Source: DAOUAJ01 sp034433615 (lineage in GTDB: Bacteria > Chloroflexota > Anaerolineae > DUEN01). Taken from it: DNA of 37,505 nucleotides. The notes below the pieces were generated by a model. That model had not been told where the DNA came from. It worked only from the letters and a program-made list of their open reading frames with translations, and searched no databases. Position numbers and translations under genes: made by a program. Positions 1 through 7,463 of this stretch are shown piece by piece. The DNA is taken from NCBI GenBank assembly GCA_034433615.1, contig DAOUAJ010000030.1:1-37505 (forward strand). Reading direction: 5' to 3'. How positions within the stretch are numbered: position 1 is the stretch's first letter; every line of letters starts with the position of its first letter.

Positions 1-948
1 CGAGCGGGCGATGGCCGGCTCCAACTGCTGGCTGTCGGTGGCGGCGCCGATGGGAAAATCCACGCCGTCGAACAGGTTGTCCGCCCCGGCCAGCACCACC
101 CGCCCGTAGACGTTATAGTCGCCGCCGCGAAAGTCGTCCCAGACAACGACGTAGCCCCCGGTGGCCCCCCAGGGTGTGGCCGCCAGGTCGGGGTCGTAGG
201 TGTAGGGCTGGTCGGCGATCATGTATTCATCCCCAAGAGGAAGGGCGTTGATATTTAGCCGCCGGGCGTGGATCTCTGTCCCAGCACCGGCGTCGTATCG
301 GAAGACCACCAGATACTCTCCGGCATCCGGATTGTAGGCCACCGCCGGCTGCTGGCGCGACGTTCCCCCCTGTCCTGCGATCAGAAACGCATCTTCCATG
401 CCACCGGTGGTATACACGTAGCGTCCACTGACGTCTATAGAGTCATCGGTAGAATTGCCTTGCCAGACGACCAAGAAGTTGATCCCATCAGAGATCACGT
501 CGGGGAATTGCTGATTTCCATCGCCGGGGTAGATTTCAAGGTTTTCGCCCCAAAGGGTGCGATCGGCGTCCACCATTTGGCCACGGATATTGTCATCGTC
601 CGGTTGCCAGTCTTGCCACACCACCAAATAACGGTCGGCATGGAGCGAATAGGCGACCGAGGGATAGAAAGCGACGGGGGCACCAGTGCTGATGGCAAAG
701 TTCTCCCCCAGGGGCGCCCCCTGCACGTCGTACCCCTGGCCGTAGATGTACCCCTGGTGTCCCCAGACAACCAGGAACTCCTGGGCGTGGCTGTTGTAAG
801 CCACGGCGGCGTCATAGTCGTCATGCTCGAAGACGGAGAGAAGAACGTCGCCACCAATCCCCCCTCCCTGGGCGGCGACCAGGGCCACCCCACCGACCAC
901 GGCCATGACCAGGGCAGCGGCGAAACCTGAGGCTACCTTTCTGTTCAT
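1..948 (-). CDS. Exported VVW-repeat protein, 3' part beyond window
   Basis: The frame is open from an ATG at 948-946 to the window edge (316 codons), so the C-terminus is missing. GGGAGG lies 7 bases before the ATG. Residues 1-30 form a signal peptide: a basic start (MNRK), an Ala/Val/Leu core and a VAAQ end. The mature part repeats a pattern of about 55-60 residues ending in a Y/F-L/V-V-V-W strand: HAQEFLVVWG, HADRYLVVWQ, GINFLVVWQ, AGEYLVVFR, GGYVVVWDDFRGG. The last copy, with its following NVYGRVV, matches the common 'VVWxDxRxG..IYGRxV' repeats of bacterial surface proteins, which probably fold as a beta-propeller. Function is unknown. It is the last visible gene of a minus-strand run of exported proteins behind a Ser/Thr kinase. 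Confidence 0.85.
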   Translation of the reverse strand, partial: MNRKVASGFAAALVMAVVGGVALVAAQGGGIGGDVLLSVFEHDDYDAAVAYNSHAQEFLVVWGHQGYIYGQGYDVQGAPLGENFAISTGAPVAFYPSVAYSLHADRYLVVWQDWQPDDDNIRGQMVDADRTLWGENLEIYPGDGNQQFPDVISDGINFLVVWQGNSTDDSIDVSGRYVYTTGGMEDAFLIAGQGGTSRQQPAVAYNPDAGEYLVVFRYDAGAGTEIHARRLNINALPLGDEYMIADQPYTYDPDLAATPWGATGGYVVVWDDFRGGDYNVYGRVVLAGADNLFDGVDFPIGAATDSQQLEPAIARS

Positions 949-1007
949 CTTATTCACCTCCCGACTTTGGGCAAGACAACGCTCCTTGGCTCCCCAGCAC
1001 CTCCTTG

Positions 1008-1027
1008 GCCTGTCGGCCAAGACAGGC
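1008..1027. repeat. Perfect 7-bp inverted repeat between two exported-protein genes
   Basis: GCCTGTC (1008-1014) and GACAGGC (1021-1027) are separated by 6 bases. The repeat sits between the stop of the 492-residue protein and the start of the VVW-repeat protein. There is no T-run on the minus strand, so a classical terminator is unlikely. It could be an attenuator or a processing site. Confidence 0.45.
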
Positions 1028-1061
1028 TGCACCCCAGCTCCCCTGCTCCTCTGCACAATCG

Positions 1062-2540
1062 TTACTGCTCGACCACCACGGCGCGGATCATGTAGTCTTT
1101 GCCCACTTGCTGCTGCCAGTAGGCGCCATCCACCTCGTAGCTGCGGCCGTAGATCGGCGGGTCGAAATCAGAGCCCAGGGTAGGCCGGTAGGCCTCCATG
1201 TGGAGGAAGCCCAGGCAGAAATCGCCGCTGACGGTGATGTTATAGGCCGAGAGGTTCACGTCGTTCCACCCCTCCTGAGTGGTGTTGGCAGTGAAGGGGG
1301 TGATCAGGTCGTTATGGGCATAGTCCCAGACATGGACCTGGATGGGGCGGAGGTCGTAGAGGTAGTACCGGGCCCGGACGACCTTGACCTGTCCCGCCGG
1401 CGGGCTGAAGCAGACGGCGAACCCTTTTCCCACATCCCACGAGGCGTCCTCGCTGCCCGTGCCGTCATCGTGGGCCAGCTCGGTCTCGACAGCCGCCGGG
1501 TAGCTGTTGAGCACGAGGGGCAGGTAGAGCTTGCGCTCCGGCACCCAGATGCGGATGCGCATCTGGTCAGAAGTGGTGTCGTGAGAGCGGCGGAAGAGGG
1601 TGATGGTGGTGCTGGTCAGGTTCTCCCAGTTGGCTCCGTAGAACTGACCGCCGTGCTCAAGGCCCCCCGCGAAGCGGGAGTTGATCCCCAGGCCACCAGG
1701 CGTTGTATCTCTGACCGATGTACGAACGATGTAGGCGTTGGGGTTCCCGCCCAGATTGTGGGTCAGCGTCACCCTAGAGCCGGCGTTGATGTCCACCCAG
1801 CCGCTGTCGTAGTCGGGCGGATCGTCGGGGAGCGAGACGGTGACGCGGACCTGTTGAGCGAAGAGGTCATACGTGAAACGGTAGACGCTGACCGTCAAGT
1901 CGGTAACGTTCTGGAAGTTCGCTCCGAAGAAGTTGCTGCCCACGGCGAGGCCGCCGTAGGCTCGATGGTTGATCCCTACGGTGCCGCTGAACTTCACGCC
2001 GACCACGTAGTCGTCCGGGTTCCCGCCTACGCTATGGGTGAGGGTCACTGCCTGGTTAGGGGTGGCGTCCACCCAGCCGCTGTCGTACTCGGGCGGTTCA
2101 GGTATCCAGATGCGGATGCGGACCTGAGCGGCAGCGACGTCGTTTGAGTACCGGAAGACGGTGATCGTCGAATCGGTCAGGTTCTGCCAGGCCACCCCGT
2201 AGAACTGACCGTTGACTTCCATCCCTCCGTAGGCCCGGTGATGGATGCCCAGGCCGCCCGGCCTGGTGTCCCGCTGCCACAGTTCCACGGCGTAGCCAGC
2301 CGGGTCTCCACCCAGGTTGTGAGTGAGGGTCATCTCCTGGCCGGGGTTGATATCCAGCCAGCCGCTGTCGTAGTAGGTGGCATTGACGCCGAGGCCGCGG
2401 TCGCCCGCACGATAGACGTCAAGCGAAACGGGCTCCCGTTGAGGCGGGCTGGCCGCTGCGCTGGCGGCGATCAGGAACAGGGCCAGCAGAGCCAGGGCCG
2501 CCACCATGGGCACCATCACCGGTATATGTCTGTTTTTCAT
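1062..2540 (-). CDS. Exported protein with three 95-residue beta repeats and a C-terminal domain
   Basis: 492 aa. The ATG at 2540 has AAGGAGAG upstream. Residues 1-31 are a signal peptide with a long Leu/Ala core ending SAAA. Three repeats start at about residues 57, 152 and 244. Each opens with YDSGW(L/V)D, followed by (T)LTH(N/S)(L/V)GG(D/N)P, GI(N/H) followed by a tyrosine- or phenylalanine-rich AGG segment, and an arginine-rich last strand. The overall shape recalls H-type lectin-like beta-sandwich modules, but I cannot prove this. A linker with LYLPLVLNSY (about 338-347) is typical of secreted Anaerolineae proteins. It leads to a C-terminal domain of about 145 residues with two cysteines. 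Likely role: cell-surface or secreted binding protein. Ligand unknown. Confidence 0.85.
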   Translation of the reverse strand: MKNRHIPVMVPMVAALALLALFLIAASAAASPPQREPVSLDVYRAGDRGLGVNATYYDSGWLDINPGQEMTLTHNLGGDPAGYAVELWQRDTRPGGLGIHHRAYGGMEVNGQFYGVAWQNLTDSTITVFRYSNDVAAAQVRIRIWIPEPPEYDSGWVDATPNQAVTLTHSVGGNPDDYVVGVKFSGTVGINHRAYGGLAVGSNFFGANFQNVTDLTVSVYRFTYDLFAQQVRVTVSLPDDPPDYDSGWVDINAGSRVTLTHNLGGNPNAYIVRTSVRDTTPGGLGINSRFAGGLEHGGQFYGANWENLTSTTITLFRRSHDTTSDQMRIRIWVPERKLYLPLVLNSYPAAVETELAHDDGTGSEDASWDVGKGFAVCFSPPAGQVKVVRARYYLYDLRPIQVHVWDYAHNDLITPFTANTTQEGWNDVNLSAYNITVSGDFCLGFLHMEAYRPTLGSDFDPPIYGRSYEVDGAYWQQQVGKDYMIRAVVVEQ

Positions 2541-2646
2541 CGGTGTTCTCTCCTTTCGAGCCTTTGGACGTGATCGGCTACCTCCTTGTTGGGGGGGACA
2601 CAGAGCAATACGCTTTCACGCCGATGTTTTGCCCGTATCGTCTGTA

Positions 2647-3057
2647 TCAGTCTGCGTCCCCGGTTCCTTGCAGGCGCACTGGCGAACCGCGTGGCAAGCC
2701 GACGACGCAGCGCTCCGCCGTCGTCAACACCATGTTTTCTTTGCCCAGCGCCCGCACTATGAGGCAGTGCGGCCCCTGAGCAGCAGGCGCCCAGGTGTGA
2801 GTGATCTCCTGTCCCAGTTGCACCCCATCAACGGCCAGCGGCGTGTCCCCGCCCCAGAGCTCCAGAATGGCTGCCGCGCCGACGACGCGATAACGCACCT
2901 CCATCGCCTGACCGACCGGCAGCGCCAGCCCGGGTGGAGGCGAGATGATGATCACTGCCGACGGTTCCCCCCGGCCGATGCCCGAACCCGTAGGCATGAT
3001 GACGGCAAGGAGCAGGGCCGTGGCCATGATCCTTACAGCGCGAAGACCCCGGCTCAT
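2647..3057 (-). CDS. Small exported protein, Ig-like fold probable
   Basis: 136 aa. The ATG at 3057 follows a good AAGGAGGAAG site. An N-terminal basic/hydrophobic stretch (about residues 5-24, RAVRIMATALLLAVIMP) acts as signal peptide or anchor. The mature part looks like one all-beta domain: 'VIIISPPPGLALPVGQAMEVRYRV', a glycine/tryptophan turn, then a 'HTWAPAAQGPHCLIVRA' strand typical of Ig-like or CARDB-like modules. Two cysteines (in HCLIV and ERCVV) could form a disulfide. It lies 106 bp before the three-repeat protein on the same strand and may share its transcript. No specific function is recognised. Confidence 0.75.
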   Translation of the reverse strand: MSRGLRAVRIMATALLLAVIMPTGSGIGRGEPSAVIIISPPPGLALPVGQAMEVRYRVVGAAAILELWGGDTPLAVDGVQLGQEITHTWAPAAQGPHCLIVRALGKENMVLTTAERCVVGLPRGSPVRLQGTGDAD

Positions 3058-3171
3058 CAGTACACTTCCTCCTTATTTTGTCATACCCGATTCTCACCGG
3101 GCCTGCCCAGCCGTCCGCCAGCGGAAATCCAGTGCTTAGCCATCGTTCGGCCAGCGACACGCCTCTCCTTA

Positions 3172-3231
3172 TCTCCGATCCCTCTCTCCTCTCCCAAGGT
3201 TGGCAGAGGAAAGGGGGATAGGGGGGAGAGG
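3172..3231. repeat. C/T-rich and G/A-rich imperfect inverted repeat
   Basis: The 277-bp gap between the regulator and the small exported protein (3058-3334) has no gene. It holds a pyrimidine stretch (CCTCTCTCCTCTCCC, 3181-3195) facing a purine stretch ending GGGGGGAGAGG (3221-3231). The two can fold back on each other with bulges. Such CT/GA foldbacks are common dispersed repeats in this kind of genome. It could also end transcription of the kinase-regulator pair. Confidence 0.4.
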
Positions 3232-3334
3232 TGAAAGACTGAGGCTACCCAAAGGCAGCACTTATGCTCCTTGTGGATACCCTGGTATCGGCGATCAGAC
3301 CGGGGAAGGATAAGCCGGGGTAGGAAGGGGGTTT

Positions 3335-3946
3335 TCAGAGGTGAGTGACCAAGCGGTAGCCATGGCCGCGCACGGTCAGCAGCAGCGTCGGCCGCCCCGG
3401 GTCGGGTTCCAACTTGACCCGCAGCCGCTTGACCAAACTCTCGATTTGGTAATCGTAAATCTCGCCCCTGCATTCCGGCCAGACGGCGCGGGCAATCTCA
3501 TCCTTGCTGCATACGCGACCGCGCCGCGCCCAGAGCAGGGAGAAGAGGGCATATTGTTTAGGGGAAAGTTGGACGGGATGGCGGTCCACCCAGATGTCGC
3601 CGCTGGCTTCGTCCACCACCAGCCGAGGGAAGTGAGTGGTTTCCAGGGTGGCGTCAGGGTCGCGGAAGGTAAAGCGGGCGCTACCGATTTCGATGACGTC
3701 ACCATCACGGAGCGGCGCCGGGGCGCTCAAGCGCTGCCCGTTGAGCCACGTGCCGTTGGTACTATCCAGGTCGCGCAGGACGAATCCTTCCTCCTGCCGA
3801 CAGATTTCAGCGTGACGGCGCGAGACCTGCCGCTCAACGATGATCACCTCGCAGTCGGCAGATCGGCCCAGGGTGAAGGTGGGCGCAGTAAGGGGAATCG
3901 CCTCGCCCATTAGGTCAACCAAGTGAGGAACGCTCAGTTCATTCAT
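3335..3946 (-). CDS. FHA domain / winged-helix transcriptional regulator
   Basis: 203 aa. Residues 8-95 are a forkhead-associated domain with the phosphothreonine-binding motifs GRS (27-29), SRRH (42-45) and STNGT (62-66). Residues 105-203 are an OmpR/PhoB-type winged helix (PKQYALFSLLWARRG, then a recognition helix region and a GHGYRL wing at the end). The gene starts 25 bp after the Ser/Thr kinase gene. From the family, the FHA domain should bind a phosphothreonine made by that kinase and so control DNA binding. Compared with mycobacterial EmbR (winged helix first, FHA last) the domain order is reversed, and there is no BTAD domain between them. Target genes may include the exported proteins just downstream. 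Confidence 0.9.
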   Translation of the reverse strand: MNELSVPHLVDLMGEAIPLTAPTFTLGRSADCEVIIVERQVSRRHAEICRQEEGFVLRDLDSTNGTWLNGQRLSAPAPLRDGDVIEIGSARFTFRDPDATLETTHFPRLVVDEASGDIWVDRHPVQLSPKQYALFSLLWARRGRVCSKDEIARAVWPECRGEIYDYQIESLVKRLRVKLEPDPGRPTLLLTVRGHGYRLVTHL

Positions 3947-3971
3947 GGCATCTTTTCACCCATCACGTCTT

Positions 3972-5540
3972 TCACGGCTGCTGATAGATCAGGGTCAGCT
4001 TGGGCCATAGGTTGGGGTCTTCGTACTCTGCGGTGTATACCCACAGATGGGCCATGCCGAAGCTATCGTCGGACATGCGCACGGCCAAACCGTAGTTGGG
4101 CTGGCTTTCCAGCCAATCCTGGACGGCGGGGGTGATGTCCAACTCGAGCCAGCCTTCGTTCTGGAGCAGCCTGGTCAGTGTCACCACGGTCATCGGCTGG
4201 AGTTCATAGTCCACGTCCGGCTGCAGGCCGGGACTGCTCCAGGGAGTGGCGTAGGTAGCCGTGGCGGGATCCCAGTCGCGTTGCAGACGATGCACGGTCA
4301 CGGTGGCGTAGCGGTTGTTTTCAGCTTTCCAGGGAACGGTGTACAGGCTCAGGGTGGCGGTGAGCAGCTCCATCTCTGGAGGCCACTCCGGCAGCATCAG
4401 GCGGTAGACGATTCGGTCAGGCGTGGAGGGGCCTTGCAGGTGGACCTTGCCATCACTAAAAGCGGGTCGGTTAGGCAGGTCAGGGTCGAGCCAGGTGTCG
4501 GTGATGGCTGGGCTTCCCTGCAGGGTGAGGATGGTGGGAGTCGCTTTGGCGGCGATGACCTCCCCCGCAGGGCGCGGCGCACCCAGCAGCCAGCTCAGAC
4601 GCCAGGCGGCGAATAGGGTCAGCAGGAACAGGAGCGCGATGCCCGCCAGGGCGTAAGCCAAGGGCCTACCCTGAGCGGAGCCGAAGGGACGGAGGCGCGG
4701 CCGGGTCGCCGGCCCCAGGCTCTGACGCAGGGCGGCGGCGAAGGCAGCGGCCGAAGGGTAGCGCGCCGCGGGCTCCTTGGCCAGTGCCCGCAAGGTGACC
4801 GCTTCCAGCGCTTTGGGCAGCGCGGGCCGCAACGTGCGAGGCGGGGGTGGTGGAGTGTGGATGTGGTGAAGGATGAGTGCATAGGGGGATTCGGCTTCGA
4901 AGGGCGGCTTGCTGGTAAGCAGTTCGTAGAGGATCACTCCCAGGGCGTAGATGTCGCTGCGGGCATCGCCCGGCTGGCCTTCGCCCTGTTCGGGGGCCAT
5001 GTAAGTCGGGGTGCCCAGCGTGGTGCCGGCGGCGGTGGCCACGGTCGCCTCTACCATGCGCGCCACGCCGAAGTCGGTGAGCACAGGGCTGTCCAACTGG
5101 CCATCCCGCAGCAGGACATTGGAGGGCTTGACGTCGCGGTGCACCACCCCCTGGCGATGGGCGTGCTCTAGCGCGTCGGCCAGTGTGGCTACCAGGCGCA
5201 CGGCTTCGTCAGGAGACAGCGGCTCTTCCCGCTGCTCCAGTACGGTCTTGAGGGAGGGGCCATCCACGAGCTCCATGACCAGGTAGCTCAAATCGCCGTC
5301 GGTGCCGTGATCGAGGACGCGGATGATGTGGGGGTGATCGAGGGAGGCGGCGGCCTGGACTTCGCGGCGAAAGCGGGCCACGAACCCCTCGTTACCAGTC
5401 AGGTGGGGGTAGAGGATCTTGACGGCCACCTCGCTGCCGCTGGCGGGGTCATGGGCCCGGTAGACCTGGGCCATGCCGCCCGAGCCAAGACGTTGGAGAA
5501 GGCGGTACTTACCCAATGTTTTGCCGCTCAGATCCACCAT
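3972..5540 (-). CDS. Transmembrane Ser/Thr protein kinase with extracytoplasmic DNRLRE-like domain
   Basis: 522 aa from the ATG at 5540, which has AAGGAG 9 bases upstream. An in-frame start 19 codons earlier is not supported. The PknB-type kinase domain covers residues 12-275: glycine loop GSGGMAQVYRA (19-29), VAVK with Lys41, HRDVKPSN with Asp136, DFG at 156-158, and GTPTYMAPEQ (176-185). A basic juxtamembrane stretch holds a repeat-encoded FGSAQGRP (286-293). One membrane helix follows (about 294-314). The C-terminal 200 residues lie outside the membrane and resemble DNRLRE/CBM96-type beta-sandwich modules (TDTWLD.., LDITPAVQDWL, SDDS..). This suggests an external ligand or wall sensor. The probable partner is the adjacent FHA/winged-helix regulator. 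Confidence 0.92.
   Translation of the reverse strand: MVDLSGKTLGKYRLLQRLGSGGMAQVYRAHDPASGSEVAVKILYPHLTGNEGFVARFRREVQAAASLDHPHIIRVLDHGTDGDLSYLVMELVDGPSLKTVLEQREEPLSPDEAVRLVATLADALEHAHRQGVVHRDVKPSNVLLRDGQLDSPVLTDFGVARMVEATVATAAGTTLGTPTYMAPEQGEGQPGDARSDIYALGVILYELLTSKPPFEAESPYALILHHIHTPPPPPRTLRPALPKALEAVTLRALAKEPAARYPSAAAFAAALRQSLGPATRPRLRPFGSAQGRPLAYALAGIALLFLLTLFAAWRLSWLLGAPRPAGEVIAAKATPTILTLQGSPAITDTWLDPDLPNRPAFSDGKVHLQGPSTPDRIVYRLMLPEWPPEMELLTATLSLYTVPWKAENNRYATVTVHRLQRDWDPATATYATPWSSPGLQPDVDYELQPMTVVTLTRLLQNEGWLELDITPAVQDWLESQPNYGLAVRMSDDSFGMAHLWVYTAEYEDPNLWPKLTLIYQQP
4662..4689 (-). repeat. Interspersed repeat coding 'FGSAQGRP' inside the kinase gene
   Basis: On the minus strand the stretch reads TTCGGCTCCGCTCAGGGTAG and continues GCCC. 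It encodes PFGSAQGRPLA between the kinase domain and the membrane helix. I recognise this peptide as a recurrent in-frame insertion in proteins from Chloroflexi and related environmental genomes. It lies in a region that tolerates insertions (the juxtamembrane linker), so the kinase is probably unaffected. Confidence 0.55.
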
Positions 5541-5640
5541 GGGGGACAACTCCTTCTGTGCCTGCCACGGGTGGAAAAGGCCGGAGGGCGGTGGCACGCC
5601 TCCGGAGAAAACTCAGGAACCGAAGCACGTCATCAAACAC

Positions 5641-5668
5641 ATTATAACATAACGGGAGCGTTCGGTAA
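5641..5668 (-). promoter_or_regulatory. Candidate promoter for the kinase operon
   Basis: Reading the minus strand, a perfect -10 TATAAT (5646-5641) is preceded by TGT, an extended -10. A poor -35 TTACCG (5668-5663) lies 16 bp upstream. It points towards the kinase start about 100 bp away and is back to back with a plus-strand promoter candidate for the URO-D gene. Confidence 0.45.
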
Positions 5669-5685
5669 TTTGACATCTTTGCTTC

Positions 5686-5713
5686 TTGAACAGAATCGGA
5701 ACTGTGATAGAAT
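5686..5713 (+). promoter_or_regulatory. Candidate promoter for the URO-D-family gene
   Basis: -35 TTGAAC (5686-5691), a 16-bp spacer, and -10 TAGAAT (5708-5713) with an upstream TG (TGATAGAAT, extended -10). The gene start is about 110 bp downstream, leaving a 5' leader of roughly 100 nt in which I see no known riboswitch. Confidence 0.45.
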
Positions 5714-5821
5714 ATGGGTAAACCAGACGAACTTCACAGCCTGTAGCCGCGACTTATAGCTCAGCCTGGCGGCGTTGAGGGCACTGCCGGGCCCTTGATC
5801 TCACTGAAGGGGAGTCTTATC

Positions 5822-6907
5822 ATGCTACGCCATTTGCCGTTAGCCCATCCTCAACCGGACGCTCAGAGGTTCATTGATGTTCTGATGGGGCGCACTCAGG
5901 TTGTCAGGCCTCCTCTGGTGGAGTACCTCGTGGATGAAGTGGTCATGTGCCCGATCATGACCGATCTGCTGGGGCGAAGTTGGGTGCAACCCAATGGGGA
6001 CCGGGAGTCACAGAAAGCGTACCTGGATAACTTTATCGAGTTTTGGTACCGGCTGGGCTACGACTTCGTTCGGTTCGAGCAGGCTTTAGGATTCGCCAAG
6101 AACCAGTTGATCGCGGCCGACACGGCCCCCGGCTCCAGCAAGCAAAGGGCCTGGGTGGATGAGCATCGGGGCGCTATCATGAGCTGGGAAGATTTCGAGC
6201 GCTATCCCTGGCCCACGGTCGAGGAGATGGACTTCTTCCCATTTGAGTATCTGAACGACCATCTGCCTGAAGGCATGGGATTGATGACTTCCCACGCCGC
6301 CGGCATCTTTGAACATATGTCGCAAATCATGTCTCTCGAGGGGCTCTGCCTGGCCTTGTACGATCAGCCCGATCTCGTACAGGCGGTTTCAGATAAATTG
6401 GGCGAACTCATGCTGGGCTTCTACCGGCATTTGCTCGACCTGGACCGCGTGATTGCTATTTTCCCCGGCGACGATATGGGATTCCGCTCAGGCACCCTCG
6501 TCAGCCCGGCGGACCTGCGGAAGTACTGTCTCCCCTGGCACCAGCGCTTTGCCGCGATGACTCACGAGCGTGGCCTCCCTTACTTCCTGCACTCGTGCGG
6601 CAACCTGGAATCCATCATGGAAGAGTTGATCACGGGTGTAGGGATTGATGGGAAGCACTCTTTCGAGGATGCCATCATCCCGATTCAGGACTTCCAGGCC
6701 CGTTACGGCGATCGGATTGCAGTTTTGGGTGGGGTGGACGTCAATGTGCTCGCCATATCCTCGCCCGATGAAGTGCGTCAGCACACCCGGTGGCTGATGG
6801 AAACGTGCGGCCCTCGAGGTCGGTTCGCCATCGGCTCCGGCAACTCGATCCCCAGCTACATACCGGTAGCGAATTACCTCGCGATGGTGGATGAGGCGTT
6901 GGAGTAG
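5822..6907 (+). CDS. Uroporphyrinogen decarboxylase (URO-D) family protein
   Basis: 361 aa from the ATG at 5822, which has AAGGGGAG 7 bases upstream. An in-frame start at 5795 lacks such a site. The protein has the TIM-barrel pattern of the URO-D/MtaA-like superfamily: an FPGDDMG segment, LHSCGNLESIMEELI, KHSFEDAI, GGVDVNVLA and a final GSGNSIPSYIPVANYLAM motif. HSCGN is typical of the methyltransferase-like branch (MtaA/CmuA type, with Zn-binding His/Cys) rather than of HemE. It probably moves a methyl group from a corrinoid or acts on an unknown substrate. Neighbours give no clear pathway: it stands alone between the kinase operon and a toxin-antitoxin region. Confidence 0.85.
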   Translation: MLRHLPLAHPQPDAQRFIDVLMGRTQVVRPPLVEYLVDEVVMCPIMTDLLGRSWVQPNGDRESQKAYLDNFIEFWYRLGYDFVRFEQALGFAKNQLIAADTAPGSSKQRAWVDEHRGAIMSWEDFERYPWPTVEEMDFFPFEYLNDHLPEGMGLMTSHAAGIFEHMSQIMSLEGLCLALYDQPDLVQAVSDKLGELMLGFYRHLLDLDRVIAIFPGDDMGFRSGTLVSPADLRKYCLPWHQRFAAMTHERGLPYFLHSCGNLESIMEELITGVGIDGKHSFEDAIIPIQDFQARYGDRIAVLGGVDVNVLAISSPDEVRQHTRWLMETCGPRGRFAIGSGNSIPSYIPVANYLAMVDEALE

Positions 6908-6960
6908 GCCCGCAGCCCTGGACCGTCTATGAGATCATTCCTGACCTCACTTGTGGAAAT

Positions 6961-7030
6961 GGCTCTCTTGAAGTATAACGAGGACGAACCGGAGACATCC
7001 ACCAGGTTGGCACTCTTCCCGAAGAGAGCC
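6961..7030. repeat. 9-bp inverted repeat in the gap before the toxin-antitoxin region
   Basis: GGCTCTCTT (6961-6969) and AAGAGAGCC (7022-7030) are perfect inverted copies 52 bp apart, just after the URO-D gene and just before the nucleotidyltransferase remnant. They could bound an inserted segment or form a long-loop hairpin. There are no other signs of a mobile element. Confidence 0.35.
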
Positions 7031-7047
7031 GTTATCTGCCGCATTCA

Positions 7048-7296
7048 ATGGAGAAAATCATGTATCCTCTGCAAACCCCAGAACCTGAGGCCCTGAGGAT
7101 CGTCCGGCGATTGCGCGAGAGATTATCAGCGAGGCTGGGGAAACCGGTGGAGATGCTTCTCTTCGGATCACAGGCACGAGGCACTGCTACAGAGATTAGG
7201 AGGTGGAGTGATCTATGGAGATTCGTCACTACAAATTCAGCCGGATCACTCTTGATCCGGATAAGTGTTTCGGAAAACCCTGTATTCGGGGGCTGA
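7048..7296 (+). pseudogene. Truncated MNT-type nucleotidyltransferase
   Basis: The first 50 residues look like the start of a minimal nucleotidyltransferase: an amphipathic helix (ALRIVRRLRERLSARLG), then VEMLLFGSQARGTATE with the GSxxRG nucleotide-binding loop. Right after this point the family normally has S-D-I-D-L with the two catalytic aspartates. Here the frame runs into unrelated sequence that overlaps the start of the DUF433 gene and ends at 7296. The metal-binding aspartates are therefore missing and the product cannot be an active transferase. Starts at 7048 or 7060 are both possible. It is the 5' remnant of an MNT/HEPN-type toxin-antitoxin gene. Confidence 0.65.
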
Positions 7297-7463
7297 GGAT
7301 GCCGGTCGCTTCTATCTTGAGCTATCTGAGTTCCGGGATGACTATGGATGAGATTTTGGAAGAGTGGCCCGAGCTGGAGCGAGAAGATATCTACCAAGCC
7401 TTGGGCTACGCGGCCTGGACAATGGAAGAAAGGGTCGTGCCTATCGAAGAGGTCGCTGCTTGA
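7215..7463 (+). CDS. DUF433 antitoxin (VapB45-like)
   Basis: 82 aa. The small winged/homeodomain-like DUF433 fold shows the usual pattern: RITLDPDKCFGKPCIRGLRMPVASIL, then the helix-turn-helix region LSSGMTMDEILEEWPELEREDIYQAL and YAAWTMEER at the end. AGGAGG and GGAG lie upstream of the ATG at 7215. Its TGA overlaps the ATG of the DUF5615 gene (TGATG), so the two are translationally coupled. From the family, it neutralises the partner PIN-like nuclease and probably binds its own promoter. Confidence 0.9.
   Translation: MEIRHYKFSRITLDPDKCFGKPCIRGLRMPVASILSYLSSGMTMDEILEEWPELEREDIYQALGYAAWTMEERVVPIEEVAA

Noticed and set aside
268..930. 220-codon plus-strand frame at the left end
   Set aside because: Antisense to the partial VVW-repeat gene, whose minus-strand frame has a signal peptide and ribosome site.
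1005..2147. 380-codon plus-strand frame opposite the three-repeat exported protein
   Set aside because: No ribosome site or domain. Its repeats mirror the minus-strand gene, which has signal peptide, ribosome site and clear repeats.
7364..7462. Longer N-terminus for the DUF5615 toxin
   Set aside because: It would be read out of frame through the antitoxin gene; the overlapping TGATG start fits coupled toxin-antitoxin genes.
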